A DNA stretch of 55,122 nucleotides from Arthrobacter sp. (GCF_031179385.1 NZ_JAPSHV010000007.1:1-55122); one strand, 5' to 3'. Shown: positions 37,205-46,262, counted from the first letter of the stretch. A program made the numbers and translations. Notes: generated from the letters alone by a model not told the origin.

Positions 37205-37831
37205 TCAGGGACGGTGCCGCACCCAACCGCGGCGGCCCGCTTCCGCGATGGCAGCAGAGCGGGTCTCCACACCCAGCTTGCGGTAGATGTGCAGGAGATG
37301 GGTCTTGACCGTGGTTTCGCTGACGTAGAGCTTCCGGCCCAACTCACGGTTGCTCAGCCCTGCGGCCAACAGTTCCAGGATCTCCGCTTCTCGCGGAGTC
37401 AATGCGCCTTCGGGTTGTTGCATCCGCTTCAGAAGGACGGACGCCACCGGCGCGGACAGCGCTGCCTGACCCTGGGCGGCAGCCCGGATTGCGGCGTACA
37501 GTTCCTCCGGCGTCGAATCCTTGAGCAGATAACCCGTGGCGCCGGCGTCGATGACGCGGACAATGTCGGCGTCAGAGTCATAGGTGGTGAAGACGAGGAT
37601 ACGTATGCCGGGAGCGTCGGCTGTTATTCGCCGCGTTGCTTCGATGCCGTCCATTCCTGCACCGATGGCGAGATCCATGAGGACCACGTCGGGCTGCAGG
37701 GCCAGGGCCTGGCGTACGCCGTCTGCTCCGTTGGCGGCTTCGCCCACTACTTCGATATCGGACTGCGTCCCGAGGATGGCGCGTAGTCCGGCGCGCACAA
37801 CGTCGTGATCGTCGATCAGCAGAATCCTCAT
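37205..37831 (-). CDS. NarL/LuxR-type response regulator (SenR-like position)
   Basis: 208 aa. The receiver domain has the acidic pocket DDH at residues 7-9, the phospho-acceptor Asp53 (VVLMDLAIG) and Lys in GYLLKDS. The C-terminal LuxR helix-turn-helix is LTPREAEILELLAAGLSNRELG followed by SETTVKTHLLHIYRKLGV. It is coupled to the kinase gene by an ATGA overlap. Probable targets include the divergent HbpS-like gene; that is inference from position. Confidence 0.93.
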   Translation of the reverse strand: MRILLIDDHDVVRAGLRAILGTQSDIEVVGEAANGADGVRQALALQPDVVLMDLAIGAGMDGIEATRRITADAPGIRILVFTTYDSDADIVRVIDAGATGYLLKDSTPEELYAAIRAAAQGQAALSAPVASVLLKRMQQPEGALTPREAEILELLAAGLSNRELGRKLYVSETTVKTHLLHIYRKLGVETRSAAIAEAGRRGWVRHRP

Positions 37832-38970
37832 GAGGGGTCATCCTGCCGCGGCAGCCACGCTGTGATCACTGTGCCGTCGCCGGGTGAACTCTCCACGGAA
37901 AACGTGCCGTTGAGTTGCTCCGCACGCTGGCGCATCGCGCGTAGTCCGTAGCCGTGGTGTTCAGCGGCCGGATCAAAGCCCCTGCCGTTATCGAACAAAT
38001 CGAGGCTGATACCGTCCGGAACATACGTCAGGGTGAGTACCGCCGTGTCGGCGCCCGAGTGCAGCCTCACGTTCGCCGCTGCGCTCTGGGCTATGCGGAG
38101 GAGGGCATGATTGATCTCCGGGCGGAGGTCATACTCCTCTCCCGTGACGGTGACCTGAAGACCCGGCACCTCAGCTGTAGCGGACCGCAGCGCCTCGGCA
38201 AGCGTCCGGTTACTGAGTTGCGGGGAGGTGAGGTTGTGTACCAGGCTGCGTGCCTCCATCAGACTGCCGCGGACGGATGCCGTGGCCTTTCCCAGATGTG
38301 ACCGCGACGACGACGGCGCGACGTCCCACAGCTGGTCTGCTGCTTCCAGAAGCAGCACCGACTGGGTCAGATCCTGAGTGACTGTGTCGTGGATTTCGCG
38401 GGCGAGCCGTTCACGTTCGGCCAGTGCGCCCTCGCGCTGCTTGCTGGTGCTGAGTTCCGCCTGCGCCTCGGTGAGCTCATCGAGAAGTTTCTTTCGTGCG
38501 AGGCTTTCCTGCTCAACCCTGTTGTACACGGCCAGCATGAGTACAGCCACAGCCACCGGCCCGACGATGAGGGTGATGTCCAGGCCGCCGGTGAGGCGTG
38601 CCAGAGCGATCATCATCACCGCGACAACCACTATCAGGGAGAGACGGGCCGCCCATCCCTTGAGGAGATGCCGGCACACGAAGAACAGGGGAAAGGCGCA
38701 CCAGAGGAAGCTCGGTGCGATATAGGCGACGATTCCCCACAACAGCAACACCGCGAAAAGCCAGCCAACGGCCGTTCGACCCGTCGATAGAAAAATGCTC
38801 CCTGCGGCATATAGAACAACGAGGAGAACGGACAGGGCCAGCAGAACCACCCACTCGCCGTCCAGCCCGTGTGACAGCAGGTACCGCACCGCGGACGTTA
38901 TCAGGAGCAGGTAGAAACCGGCATGCATCCACATCAGAACGGTGGCCCTGCCGGGCAACTGCAAGGTCAT
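37828..38970 (-). CDS. Two-component sensor histidine kinase (HisKA_3; SenS-like position)
   Basis: 380 aa. Five or six membrane segments (about residues 10-150), a coiled linker, the HisKA_3 dimerisation helix with the phospho-acceptor His194 in RLAREIHDTVTQDL, and a HATPase_c domain with N box and GRGFDPAAEHHGYGLRAM. There is no large extracytoplasmic sensor domain, so the signal may come through the membrane part or a partner protein. The ATG at 38970 is chosen on length; upstream in-frame starts reach only polar sequence. A TAAAAT lies about 30 bases upstream. The shared 189-base gap to the divergent lipoprotein gene has no obvious repeats. Confidence 0.9.
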   Translation of the reverse strand: MTLQLPGRATVLMWMHAGFYLLLITSAVRYLLSHGLDGEWVVLLALSVLLVVLYAAGSIFLSTGRTAVGWLFAVLLLWGIVAYIAPSFLWCAFPLFFVCRHLLKGWAARLSLIVVVAVMMIALARLTGGLDITLIVGPVAVAVLMLAVYNRVEQESLARKKLLDELTEAQAELSTSKQREGALAERERLAREIHDTVTQDLTQSVLLLEAADQLWDVAPSSSRSHLGKATASVRGSLMEARSLVHNLTSPQLSNRTLAEALRSATAEVPGLQVTVTGEEYDLRPEINHALLRIAQSAAANVRLHSGADTAVLTLTYVPDGISLDLFDNGRGFDPAAEHHGYGLRAMRQRAEQLNGTFSVESSPGDGTVITAWLPRQDDPS

Positions 38971-39159
38971 GGGGGGCCGATCGGTAGCGGGAACTTCTTG
39001 GATTTTAGCCTGCGGAGAATTCAACTGCCCTCGTCCAAAGGTAGGAGACGGACCTGACTGTAGGTCGTACCCAAAGGTGGTCAAACAGGGGATGTACCGA
39101 TGTGTCCAGCAGCGGGACACTGGAGGTCCAGTCAGCGTCCCGACCAGTCAAGGAGTGTC

Positions 39160-39777
39160 ATGTCCAATACTCATCTTCCCCGCGCGTCCTTCGCCTTCCT
39201 CTCGGCGGCGGCGCTTGCCGCAGCCCTCGTCTCGTGTTCGTCACCCGACACGGACACCGCCGAGCCGGCCGCAGAGGTGACCTCGGAGTCTGCAGCTCCT
39301 GCAACCGAGTCTGCTCCCGCCGAGTCCGCACCGGCTGAGTCGTCCGGTGAGGCCGTGCTCACCATGCCGCGGCTTAGCATTCAGGCAGCCACGGAAGCCG
39401 CTCAGGCTGCTCTCGCGCAGTGCCAGGAGGACAATCTCGGATTCGTATCAGTCGCGGTAGTCGACCGGTTCGGTCAGGTACAGGCCATGCTGCGGGGAGA
39501 CAACGCCGGTGAGCACACCATGGAATCGGCACGGTTGAAGGGTTATACCGCCGCAGCCTTCGGCTCGAATACCTCCGAACTCACGGAACGCGCTGCAGGA
39601 GACGGTGCCACGATCCGCGACATTCCGGGCACCCTGTTCCTTGCGGGGGGCGTGAGCGTGAAGGCCGGGGAGGCGTCCATCGCCGGCATTGGAGTCGGCG
39701 GTGCCCCGTCGGGCGAGGCGGATGAGGCATGCGCCCAAGCGGGTCTTGATGCCATCGCGGACTCCCTTGCAGGCTAG
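39160..39777 (+). CDS. HbpS/GlcG-like (haem-degrading domain) lipoprotein
   Basis: 205 aa. A lipoprotein signal (FAFLSAAALAAALVSC), a Ser/Glu/Pro/Ala-rich linker to about residue 65, then a DUF336/HbpS-GlcG domain: LSIQAATEAAQAALAQCQ, VSVAVVDRFGQVQAMLR, AFGSNTSELTER, then LFLAGGVSVKAGEASIAGIGVGG and EADEACAQAGLDAI. In Streptomyces reticuli the secreted HbpS binds haem and controls the two-component pair SenS-SenR encoded beside it. Here a similar protein is divergent from a NarL-type kinase/regulator pair. The ATG has AAGGAG upstream. Its last 29 bases overlap the next gene. Confidence 0.88.
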   Translation: MSNTHLPRASFAFLSAAALAAALVSCSSPDTDTAEPAAEVTSESAAPATESAPAESAPAESSGEAVLTMPRLSIQAATEAAQAALAQCQEDNLGFVSVAVVDRFGQVQAMLRGDNAGEHTMESARLKGYTAAAFGSNTSELTERAAGDGATIRDIPGTLFLAGGVSVKAGEASIAGIGVGGAPSGEADEACAQAGLDAIADSLAG

Positions 39778-40987
39778 GTTTGCCGGGCTGGCCTGGACGG
39801 CGTTCCTGCTGCTCAGTGTCGGCTGCACCGGCCCGGCGCCCCCCGGGCCGCCACCAACGACGACGCCGGTCGCCTCCCCAACCGCGTCGCCTACTTCGCC
39901 CGTGTCACCGTCGTCCGCAGCGTCACCGTCGTCTGCAGCGTCACCGCCGGCGCCAGCGACGACTGACGGGCCTGAAGAGGCGCCACCGGAGCCGTCGATC
40001 GTGCTTGCAACCCAGGCATCGGGAGACTCCCTCGCCTTCGTGGACCCGGCCGATCCCGCGAATCCCCTCGTGGCAAGTGTCGTGGTCGGGCAGGCACCGT
40101 GGGACGTGTTCGTCGCGGGGGGACAGGCGTTCGTCTCCACAGCGGAAGGCGTGGCGGTAGTCGATCTGGACGATCGGCGTCGTACTGGGTTGATCCCGTA
40201 CGCAAACCCGGCGGGCCGTATCGAGTATGGGGAGTACCGGGCCGGCGGTACCGGCCTCGTAGCCAGCGCCGACGGCGCGTTTGTCTACGTGGCCGTGCTG
40301 CGGGCGGACGGTACCTCCGTGCTGGAGAAGATGGATGTCACGGCCGGCAGGACCGTGGATTCAGTGGAGGTGGGGCTGCGTCCTTTCGACGTCCTGCTAT
40401 CGGGGGACGGTGCCCAGTTGTACACAATCGACCATGATTCCTTCTCCGTACACGTGGTCGACGCCGAGTCCCTCGCAGCACGCCGGATCGAGGTGGCGCC
40501 GTTCGGGATTCAAGGCGGATTAGCCTCCTGGGAAAAACCCCACTACGCAGCCATCGACGATGCGGGCAACCTTCTCCTGCCATACCAGGGCCTTGCGCTC
40601 GCCGTCGTCAATCCCGCTTCGGGCGCCGTGACGGTGGAGAAGATGACCGCGAACTCCCATCAGCACGGCACGGCCATCGTGGAGGACACGCTGCTGGTCA
40701 TAGGGACGGGAGCGTTCGGCAACTCGACAGGCACGCCGAATTTCACCGTGCGTGACCTCGCGACGGATGCCGAAGAGATAGTGCCGCTAAAGCGGCTGCA
40801 CGAAACAGTAGCGCCGTGGGTTCATCCGGAGACCGGCAGGCGTTATGCACTCCTCTCCGGCGGCTACACACGGGACGGGTTTTGGGACGGCATCACCGTC
40901 ATCGACCTGGAGACATTCGAGCAGCAGGAGCTTGCAGTGCCGGGCAGGCCGCAGGCGCTCGCCGTCGTGCCCTCCGGACAGCCCTAG
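39749..40987 (+). CDS. Beta-propeller (YncE-like) lipoprotein
   Basis: 412 aa. A signal peptide with lipobox LLLSVGC (lipid on about Cys26), a Pro/Ser/Thr/Ala linker encoded by short tandem repeats, then a YncE/YVTN-type propeller with blades marked by VASVVVGQAPWDVFVAGG, ADGAFVYVAVLRADG and SGDGAQLYTIDHDSFSVHVVD. The function is unknown; such proteins bind ligands or partners outside the membrane. The ATG at 39749 lies inside the end of the HbpS-like gene in another frame; an ATG at 39689 would lengthen an Arg-rich N-tail and is less likely. It forms an operon with the HbpS-like gene. Confidence 0.82.
   Translation: MPSRTPLQARFAGLAWTAFLLLSVGCTGPAPPGPPPTTTPVASPTASPTSPVSPSSAASPSSAASPPAPATTDGPEEAPPEPSIVLATQASGDSLAFVDPADPANPLVASVVVGQAPWDVFVAGGQAFVSTAEGVAVVDLDDRRRTGLIPYANPAGRIEYGEYRAGGTGLVASADGAFVYVAVLRADGTSVLEKMDVTAGRTVDSVEVGLRPFDVLLSGDGAQLYTIDHDSFSVHVVDAESLAARRIEVAPFGIQGGLASWEKPHYAAIDDAGNLLLPYQGLALAVVNPASGAVTVEKMTANSHQHGTAIVEDTLLVIGTGAFGNSTGTPNFTVRDLATDAEEIVPLKRLHETVAPWVHPETGRRYALLSGGYTRDGFWDGITVIDLETFEQQELAVPGRPQALAVVPSGQP
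39905..39952 (+). repeat. 18-base tandem repeat in the lipoprotein linker
   Basis: Two copies of TCACCGTCGTC(C/T)GCAGCG at 39905-39922 and 39923-39940, then a partial third. They encode SPSSAA repeats in the linker and could vary in copy number. Confidence 0.7.
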
Positions 40988-41111
40988 CAGGGGTCATCCT
41001 TTCGACGTAGTGGGTTCGGCGCAGAATCATCCCCCCGGTCGGCGCCGCGAACGGCAAAGCTTCGTAGGGTTGAAGTAGTCCAAAAATCCCCCTTCCCCAA
41101 GGATGCCCATC

Positions 41112-42071
41112 ATGATTGAGGCAGCAGAACTGTCCAAACGCTACGGCGCCAAGACAGCAGTAGACGGTATTTCCTTCAGCGTTAAGCCGGGACAAGTGAC
41201 AGGTTTCCTCGGACCCAACGGCGCCGGCAAGTCAACGACCATGCGCATGATCGTCGGGCTCGACAACCCGTCGGGCGGCGACGTACGGGTCAACGGAAAG
41301 CACTACGCACAGCACTCAGCGCCGCTGCGTGAGGTCGGCGCGCTGCTCGACGCCAAGGCTGTCCACACCAAGCGCACCGCGTATAACCACCTCCGTGCCA
41401 TGGCGGCTACCCACGGCATTCCGAACAGCCGGGTCAAGGAGGTCATCGAAATGACCGGCCTGGGTCCCGTTGCGAAGAAGCGAGTAGGCGGGTTCTCCCT
41501 GGGCATGGGCCAGCGGCTCGGTATCGCTTGCGCCCTCCTCGGGGATCCGCATACGGTCATCCTCGACGAACCCGTCAACGGGCTGGATCCGGAAGGCGTC
41601 CAGTGGGTTCGTCACCTGGCGAAGGGGCTCGCCTCTGAAGGCCGCACGGTGTTCCTCTCGTCCCACCTGATGTCGGAGATGGCGCTCACCGCGGACCACC
41701 TCATCGTGATCGGCCGGGGCCGGATCATTGCGGATGCCCCGATCAAGGAAATCCTGGCCGGCCACGGTCAGACCCGCGCACGCGTCCGCACCGACCGCCC
41801 GGCGGACCTTATCCGGGCGCTTGCCGCGGACGGCGTTTCGAGCCAGCAGTTCGAATCTGACCTTCTGGAGATCACCGGGGCCGACTCCCGCCGCATCGCT
41901 GAGGTCGCCCTCAACCATCAGATCCTCGTCTACGAACTGACGCCGCTTCAGGCCTCGCTCGAGGACGCGTATATGCAGCTCACCTCCGACGAGGTCGAGT
42001 ACCACTCACACACTCTTCCGCAGGCCGGCGTCACTGCCGGTGGCGGAGCCGGCCTTCAGGAAGGCAAGTAG
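41112..42071 (+). CDS. ABC transporter ATP-binding protein
   Basis: 319 aa. Walker A GPNGAGKST at about residues 34-42, signature FSLGMGQRLGIA and Walker B VILDEPVNGLDP. A C-terminal domain of about 100 residues follows. The FSLGMGQR form of the signature is common in the actinobacterial ABC-2 family that exports peptides or gives resistance to them. The ATG at 41112 follows AAGGA by eight bases; an ATG three codons earlier is too close to that site. The permease gene starts two bases after the stop. 40988-41111 holds no clear terminator. Confidence 0.9.
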   Translation: MIEAAELSKRYGAKTAVDGISFSVKPGQVTGFLGPNGAGKSTTMRMIVGLDNPSGGDVRVNGKHYAQHSAPLREVGALLDAKAVHTKRTAYNHLRAMAATHGIPNSRVKEVIEMTGLGPVAKKRVGGFSLGMGQRLGIACALLGDPHTVILDEPVNGLDPEGVQWVRHLAKGLASEGRTVFLSSHLMSEMALTADHLIVIGRGRIIADAPIKEILAGHGQTRARVRTDRPADLIRALAADGVSSQQFESDLLEITGADSRRIAEVALNHQILVYELTPLQASLEDAYMQLTSDEVEYHSHTLPQAGVTAGGGAGLQEGK

Positions 42072-42073
42072 CC

Positions 42074-42964
42074 ATGGCACACACCGCCACCGCACCGAGC
42101 CCGCAGGGGACCACCAGCCACCGCCGACCGACTTCAGGATCCGGCGTCAATTTCGCTCGCGTCCTCAAGTCCGAGTGGATCAAGGTGACCACAGTTCCGT
42201 CCACGATGATCCTGCTATCCATCACGCTGGTCGTGATGATCGGACTGTCCGCGCTCTTCGCATGGTCAATGGCAACAAGTCAGGCCTCCGCTGAGTCATT
42301 CACGTCTTCCGACCCGGAAATCGCGGCTCAGCTCGCCGCGACCGACTACGGCGAGATGGCGCTGACCGCACCCAGTGCCGGCATCATCTTCGGCCAGCTC
42401 CTGATTGCCTCGCTCGCCGTTGTGCTGATCGCATCGGAATGGGGGACGGGGATGATCCGGTCGACGATGGTCGCCGTGCCCAAGCGAATTCCGGCTCTGC
42501 TCGCGAAGAACCTCATCATCGCCGCCATCGCCTTCGTGGTGGGCGCAGGTGCAGCCTTCATCTCCTACTTCGTGGCGCAGCCGCTCCTCGCACCCGAGGA
42601 CATCGACTTCGCAATCACCACCGACGGCGTCCTGCTCAGCATCGTCAACACCGGTTCCGTACTCGCGCTGATGGCCGTAATCGCCATGTCAATCGGCGCC
42701 CTCCTGCGCAACACCGCCGGCGGCGTCGTGACGGCAATCGGCCTGCTGATGGTGCTGCCCATCATCGTCCAGATCTTCTCCGGCCTCGCGGACTGGATCC
42801 CCGACGCAGCCCGGTTCCTGCCCAGCAGCGCCGGTGAGGCGATGGTGGCCGTCACCACCGTGGAAGACGGCCTGACTCAGTGGCAGGGCGCTCTGGTGCT
42901 CGGCGGCTGGGCCCTTGTACTCCTGGTCCTCTCGCTCATCGTCACCAAGAAGCGGGACGTCTAG
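42074..42964 (+). CDS. ABC transporter permease
   Basis: 296 aa with about six membrane segments and an N-terminal cytosolic stretch of about 45 residues ending NFARVLKSEWIKVTTVPSTMI, the entry motif of ABC-2 permeases. It pairs with the ATPase in front. A two-component system follows after 34 bases but has its own promoter. The substrate is unknown. Confidence 0.88.
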   Translation: MAHTATAPSPQGTTSHRRPTSGSGVNFARVLKSEWIKVTTVPSTMILLSITLVVMIGLSALFAWSMATSQASAESFTSSDPEIAAQLAATDYGEMALTAPSAGIIFGQLLIASLAVVLIASEWGTGMIRSTMVAVPKRIPALLAKNLIIAAIAFVVGAGAAFISYFVAQPLLAPEDIDFAITTDGVLLSIVNTGSVLALMAVIAMSIGALLRNTAGGVVTAIGLLMVLPIIVQIFSGLADWIPDAARFLPSSAGEAMVAVTTVEDGLTQWQGALVLGGWALVLLVLSLIVTKKRDV

Positions 42965-42986
42965 CGGGCTGAAGAAGCACACCCAA

Positions 42987-42992
42987 TAAGCT
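42987..42992 (+). promoter_or_regulatory. -10 element of the second two-component system
   Basis: TAAGCT six bases before the ATG at 42999; no ribosome site, so a leaderless transcript separate from the permease. Confidence 0.5.
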
Positions 42993-42998
42993 CACTCC

Positions 42999-44255
42999 AT
43001 GAGTGAAAAAGCCTTGGTGAAGGAGACGTCGGAGCGAACGGCCGCCGTCTCCTTCACCGAGATCAATGCACGACGACTCGGACCCATCCGCCGGTACTTC
43101 CGGTCGCATCCGCGGATGATGGATGCCGTCGTCGTTTTCCTGTTTCTCCTGGCCAGCCTGCCCAATGTCGTCCTGCCTGTTGAAGGCGCCCCGGGTTGGT
43201 GGGCCGCCCTACCCATTTGTGCAGCAGCACTCGTCCTGTTCTTCCGCCGCATCACGCCGCGGACAGTACTGGTAGCACTGTGCGTCATCGAACCGGTCGC
43301 CCTGCTCTACTCGGATGCCCGCTCCACCGTCGGCATCGGAATCTGGTTTGCGTTATATGCCGTCTCGGTTGCGTTTCAGCTGCGCACGGCGATCGGGGCC
43401 TTTGCCCTCGCGCTTGTCGCCTCGGTTCTGCCGCTCGCCTTCATCCCCGACATCGTCCCCGGAGAAGCTCCCTACCTGGTGTGGGTCATCATGGGCTTCG
43501 CTGTCATGTGGTACGTCGTGGCCGTCGGCGTCGGCGTGACCATCCGCCGGGAAAGGCTCCATGAGAATGAACTGCGTGAGTGGGCGGAGCGGAACGCCGA
43601 ACTCGCCTCCGCCAATGAACGGAACCGGATTGCCCGGGAGATGCATGACGTGGTTGCCCACTCGCTTTCCGTGATGATTGCACTGTCCGACGGCGCCGCC
43701 GTCGTCATGAAGCGCGATCAAGACCGTGCGCGCGACGTGCTGAGCGAACTCTCGGCCACTGGGCGTACCGCGCTCGCGGACATGCGGAGGGTCCTCGGCG
43801 TCCTTCGGGAAGGACCCGACTCCGCGCCGTTGGCACCGTTGCCCGCGGGCGGTTCACTGGCGGGGCTTCTCGAGGGATTCCGCGCCGCCGGGCTGCCCAT
43901 CCGCGTGCAACTCAGCGGACCCGGGCTGCCGGAAGATGCTGCGTTCCAGATGACCATCCACCGAATCATCCAGGAGTCGCTCACCAATGTGCTGCGCTAC
44001 GCCAAAGCCGTGACAACGGTTGACGTGCTGATCGCGCGGTTGGGCTCCACCGTGAGGGTGCGCGTCTCCGATGACGGCCGGGGCGCCATGGACCCTGTGC
44101 CGTCGGTCGGCACCGGTCAGGGAATCGCCGGCATGCGGGAACGGGCGGCCATCTACGGCGGGACGGTAACCTGCGGACCCGGACCGTCCGGCGGCTGGAT
44201 CGTCACCGCTGAACTACAGATTCCACAAGAGAACCGTCAGGAGAAGTCTGCGTGA
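42999..44255 (+). CDS. Two-component sensor histidine kinase (HisKA_3)
   Basis: 418 aa. A cytosolic N-tail, five or six membrane segments from about residue 42 to 182, and the HisKA_3 helix with the phospho-acceptor His216 in NRIAREMHDVVAHSLSVMI. The HATPase domain has DDGRGAMDPVPSVGTGQGIAGMRERAAIYGG split over the G boxes. The kinase shares its type with the SenS-like protein at 37.8 kb but not its gene order. It is coupled to the regulator by a four-base overlap. Placement behind an ABC exporter suggests it senses a compound the exporter handles. Confidence 0.92.
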   Translation: MSEKALVKETSERTAAVSFTEINARRLGPIRRYFRSHPRMMDAVVVFLFLLASLPNVVLPVEGAPGWWAALPICAAALVLFFRRITPRTVLVALCVIEPVALLYSDARSTVGIGIWFALYAVSVAFQLRTAIGAFALALVASVLPLAFIPDIVPGEAPYLVWVIMGFAVMWYVVAVGVGVTIRRERLHENELREWAERNAELASANERNRIAREMHDVVAHSLSVMIALSDGAAVVMKRDQDRARDVLSELSATGRTALADMRRVLGVLREGPDSAPLAPLPAGGSLAGLLEGFRAAGLPIRVQLSGPGLPEDAAFQMTIHRIIQESLTNVLRYAKAVTTVDVLIARLGSTVRVRVSDDGRGAMDPVPSVGTGQGIAGMRERAAIYGGTVTCGPGPSGGWIVTAELQIPQENRQEKSA

Positions 44256-44935
44256 GTGAACCGATAAGAGTCCTCCTGGTGGACGACCAGCCGCTCCTCC
44301 GAATGGGTTTCCGGCTCATCCTTGAGGGCGAGGAGGACATGCATATCGTCGGGGAAGCGTCCGATGGCGCCGAGGGGGTGCGGTTGACCGAGCGGCTGAA
44401 GCCCGACGTCGTCCTCATGGACGTGCGGATGCCAACTATGGACGGCATCGAGGCGACCAGACGCATCACTGACTCGGGCAGCTGTGCCCGGATCATCATC
44501 CTGACGACCTTCGATCTTGACGAGTACGCGTTCGCCGGCCTGCGGGCCGGGGCCTCGGCCTTTCTTCTCAAGGACGTTGCACCGAACGAGCTCGTGCACG
44601 CAGTGCGGGTGGTTGCCAGCGGGGACGCCGTCGTCGCGCCCAGGGTCACCCAGCGCCTCCTCGAGGAATATGTGCGCTCCCAGCCGAGCGCGCCGAAAAC
44701 TCCGCGGGACCCGTTGCTGCAGGATCTGACCCCGCGTGAGCTCGAGGTCCTCGGCGCAATTGCCGAGGGCCTGTCCAATGCCGAGCTGGCGCACCGGTTC
44801 TTCCTCTCGGAAGCCACCGTGAAGACACACGTCCGCCGGATCCTCACCAAACTGCACCTGCGCGACCGCGTCCAGGCCGTTGTCTACGCCTACGAGACCG
44901 GCCTGGTGACGCCGAGCCAGGGACTCGATTTCTGA
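44252..44935 (+). CDS. NarL/LuxR-type response regulator
   Basis: 227 aa. Receiver with DDQ at residues 11-13, Asp57 (VVLMDVRMPTMDG) as phospho-acceptor and AFLLKDV. The LuxR output domain is LTPRELEVLGAIAEGLSNAELA followed by SEATVKTHVRRILTKLHL. It begins with GTG overlapping the kinase stop. Targets are not visible, but the adjacent ABC exporter is the natural guess. Confidence 0.93.
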   Translation: MSEPIRVLLVDDQPLLRMGFRLILEGEEDMHIVGEASDGAEGVRLTERLKPDVVLMDVRMPTMDGIEATRRITDSGSCARIIILTTFDLDEYAFAGLRAGASAFLLKDVAPNELVHAVRVVASGDAVVAPRVTQRLLEEYVRSQPSAPKTPRDPLLQDLTPRELEVLGAIAEGLSNAELAHRFFLSEATVKTHVRRILTKLHLRDRVQAVVYAYETGLVTPSQGLDF

Positions 44936-44949
44936 CCCGCTGCGGCTTG

Positions 44950-44955
44950 TAGGCT
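44950..44955 (+). promoter_or_regulatory. -10 element of the aminopeptidase gene
   Basis: TAGGCT seven bases before the ATG at 44963; no ribosome site. Confidence 0.5.
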
Positions 44956-44962
44956 TGCAGTC

Positions 44963-46243
44963 ATGACTGCCGCTCATGCTCACATTGCCGATCTTGGCGC
45001 CTACGTCAGCGCTTCGCCGTCGAGTTTCCACGCAGCTCATGAAGGCGGTGCCCGACTGCGGACTGCCGGATTCACCCAACTGCACGAGGGTGATGCCTGG
45101 GACGGTGGACCGGGCCGGTATTTCGTCGTCCGTGACGGCGCCCTGATCGCATGGGTTGTTCCGTCGACGGCAACCGAGACCACCGGGTTCCACATACTGG
45201 GAGCACACACTGACTCGCCCTCTTTCAAGCTGAAGCCGAAGCCGACCACCGGACGCCACGGTTGGCTGCAGGCCGGCGTCGAAATCTACGGCGGTCCGCT
45301 GCTCAACTCGTGGCTGGACCGCGAGTTGGCACTCGCCGGGCGGCTCGTGACGCACGACGGCGTCGAGCACCTCGTGCACACCGGGCCGCTCCTGCGCTTC
45401 CCCCAGCTCGCCATACACCTCGACCGTGCCGTCAATGATGGCCTGAAGCTGGACAAGCAGCAGCACATGAACCCCGTGTGGGGCCTTGGCGATCCCGGGC
45501 GGGCTGACCTCCTGCAGCTCCTGGCCGTGGACGCCGACGTGGAGGCAGCGGATGTCGGCGGGTTCGACGTCGTCATCGCCGACACCCAGCAACCGCGGGT
45601 GTTCGGCGCGGAAGGCGAGTTCTTCGCCTCCGGTCGGCTCGATAACCTCTCCTCGGTACACGCCGGGCTCACCGCACTCATCCACGCGACGAAGGACGAC
45701 GCCGGGAACGCACCGATCGCGGTGCTGGCCGCCTTCGATCACGAGGAGGTGGGCAGCGGTTCGCGCTCGGGGGCGAGCGGGCCGTTCCTGGAGGACATCC
45801 TGCACCGGATCTCGGCGGGGCTGGGCGCAAGTGAAGAGCAGCGGCGGCGCTCTTTCGCGGCCTCATTCTGTGTCTCCGCTGACGCGGGCCACGCCGTCCA
45901 TCCCAATTACGCCGAACGCCACGACCCCGCAAATCATCCCGTCCTGAACGGTGGACCGCTGCTGAAGATCAACGCTAACCAGCGGTACACCACTGATGCT
46001 CCCGGCGCAGCCTATTGGGCCCGGTTGTGCCGCGACGCAGATGCTCCGTACCAGGAGTTTGTGTCCAACAACGTGATGCCGTGCGGGTCGACCATCGGAC
46101 CGCTGACAGCGACCCGACTGGGCATCCGGACGGTCGACGTCGGAGTTCCGTTGCTGTCAATGCACTCCGCCCGCGAACTGTGCGGCGTGGAGGATCCCTA
46201 CCAGCTGACCCGCGTTGCGCGGCGCTTCTTCACTGTTGCCTAA
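44963..46243 (+). CDS. M18 family aminopeptidase
   Basis: 426 aa, full length for the family. A two-zinc cytosolic peptidase removing N-terminal residues, in this family often acidic ones. The metal ligands lie in LGAHTDSPSFKLKPK (His, Asp), AAFDHEEVGSGSRSGA (Glu, Glu), SADAGHAVHPNYAERH (Asp) and the last His in VPLLSMHSARELC. The start is placed by the leaderless promoter. The 178-base gap to rpsF holds a perfect DnaA-box sequence and a possible promoter (GTGACC at 46272-46277 and TATTGA at 46295-46300, 17-base spacer). Confidence 0.93.
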   Translation: MTAAHAHIADLGAYVSASPSSFHAAHEGGARLRTAGFTQLHEGDAWDGGPGRYFVVRDGALIAWVVPSTATETTGFHILGAHTDSPSFKLKPKPTTGRHGWLQAGVEIYGGPLLNSWLDRELALAGRLVTHDGVEHLVHTGPLLRFPQLAIHLDRAVNDGLKLDKQQHMNPVWGLGDPGRADLLQLLAVDADVEAADVGGFDVVIADTQQPRVFGAEGEFFASGRLDNLSSVHAGLTALIHATKDDAGNAPIAVLAAFDHEEVGSGSRSGASGPFLEDILHRISAGLGASEEQRRRSFAASFCVSADAGHAVHPNYAERHDPANHPVLNGGPLLKINANQRYTTDAPGAAYWARLCRDADAPYQEFVSNNVMPCGSTIGPLTATRLGIRTVDVGVPLLSMHSARELCGVEDPYQLTRVARRFFTVA

Positions 46244-46253
46244 GCTGTAGTGC

Positions 46254-46262
46254 TTATCCACA
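46254..46262 (+). promoter_or_regulatory. DnaA-box sequence upstream of rpsF
   Basis: TTATCCACA, a perfect match to the DnaA-box consensus, 168 bases before rpsF. A single copy; it may be chance. Confidence 0.4.

Noticed and set aside
44237-45805. 522-codon open frame on the minus strand
   Set aside because: Antisense shadow of the response regulator and the M18 peptidase, both of which have full family motifs.
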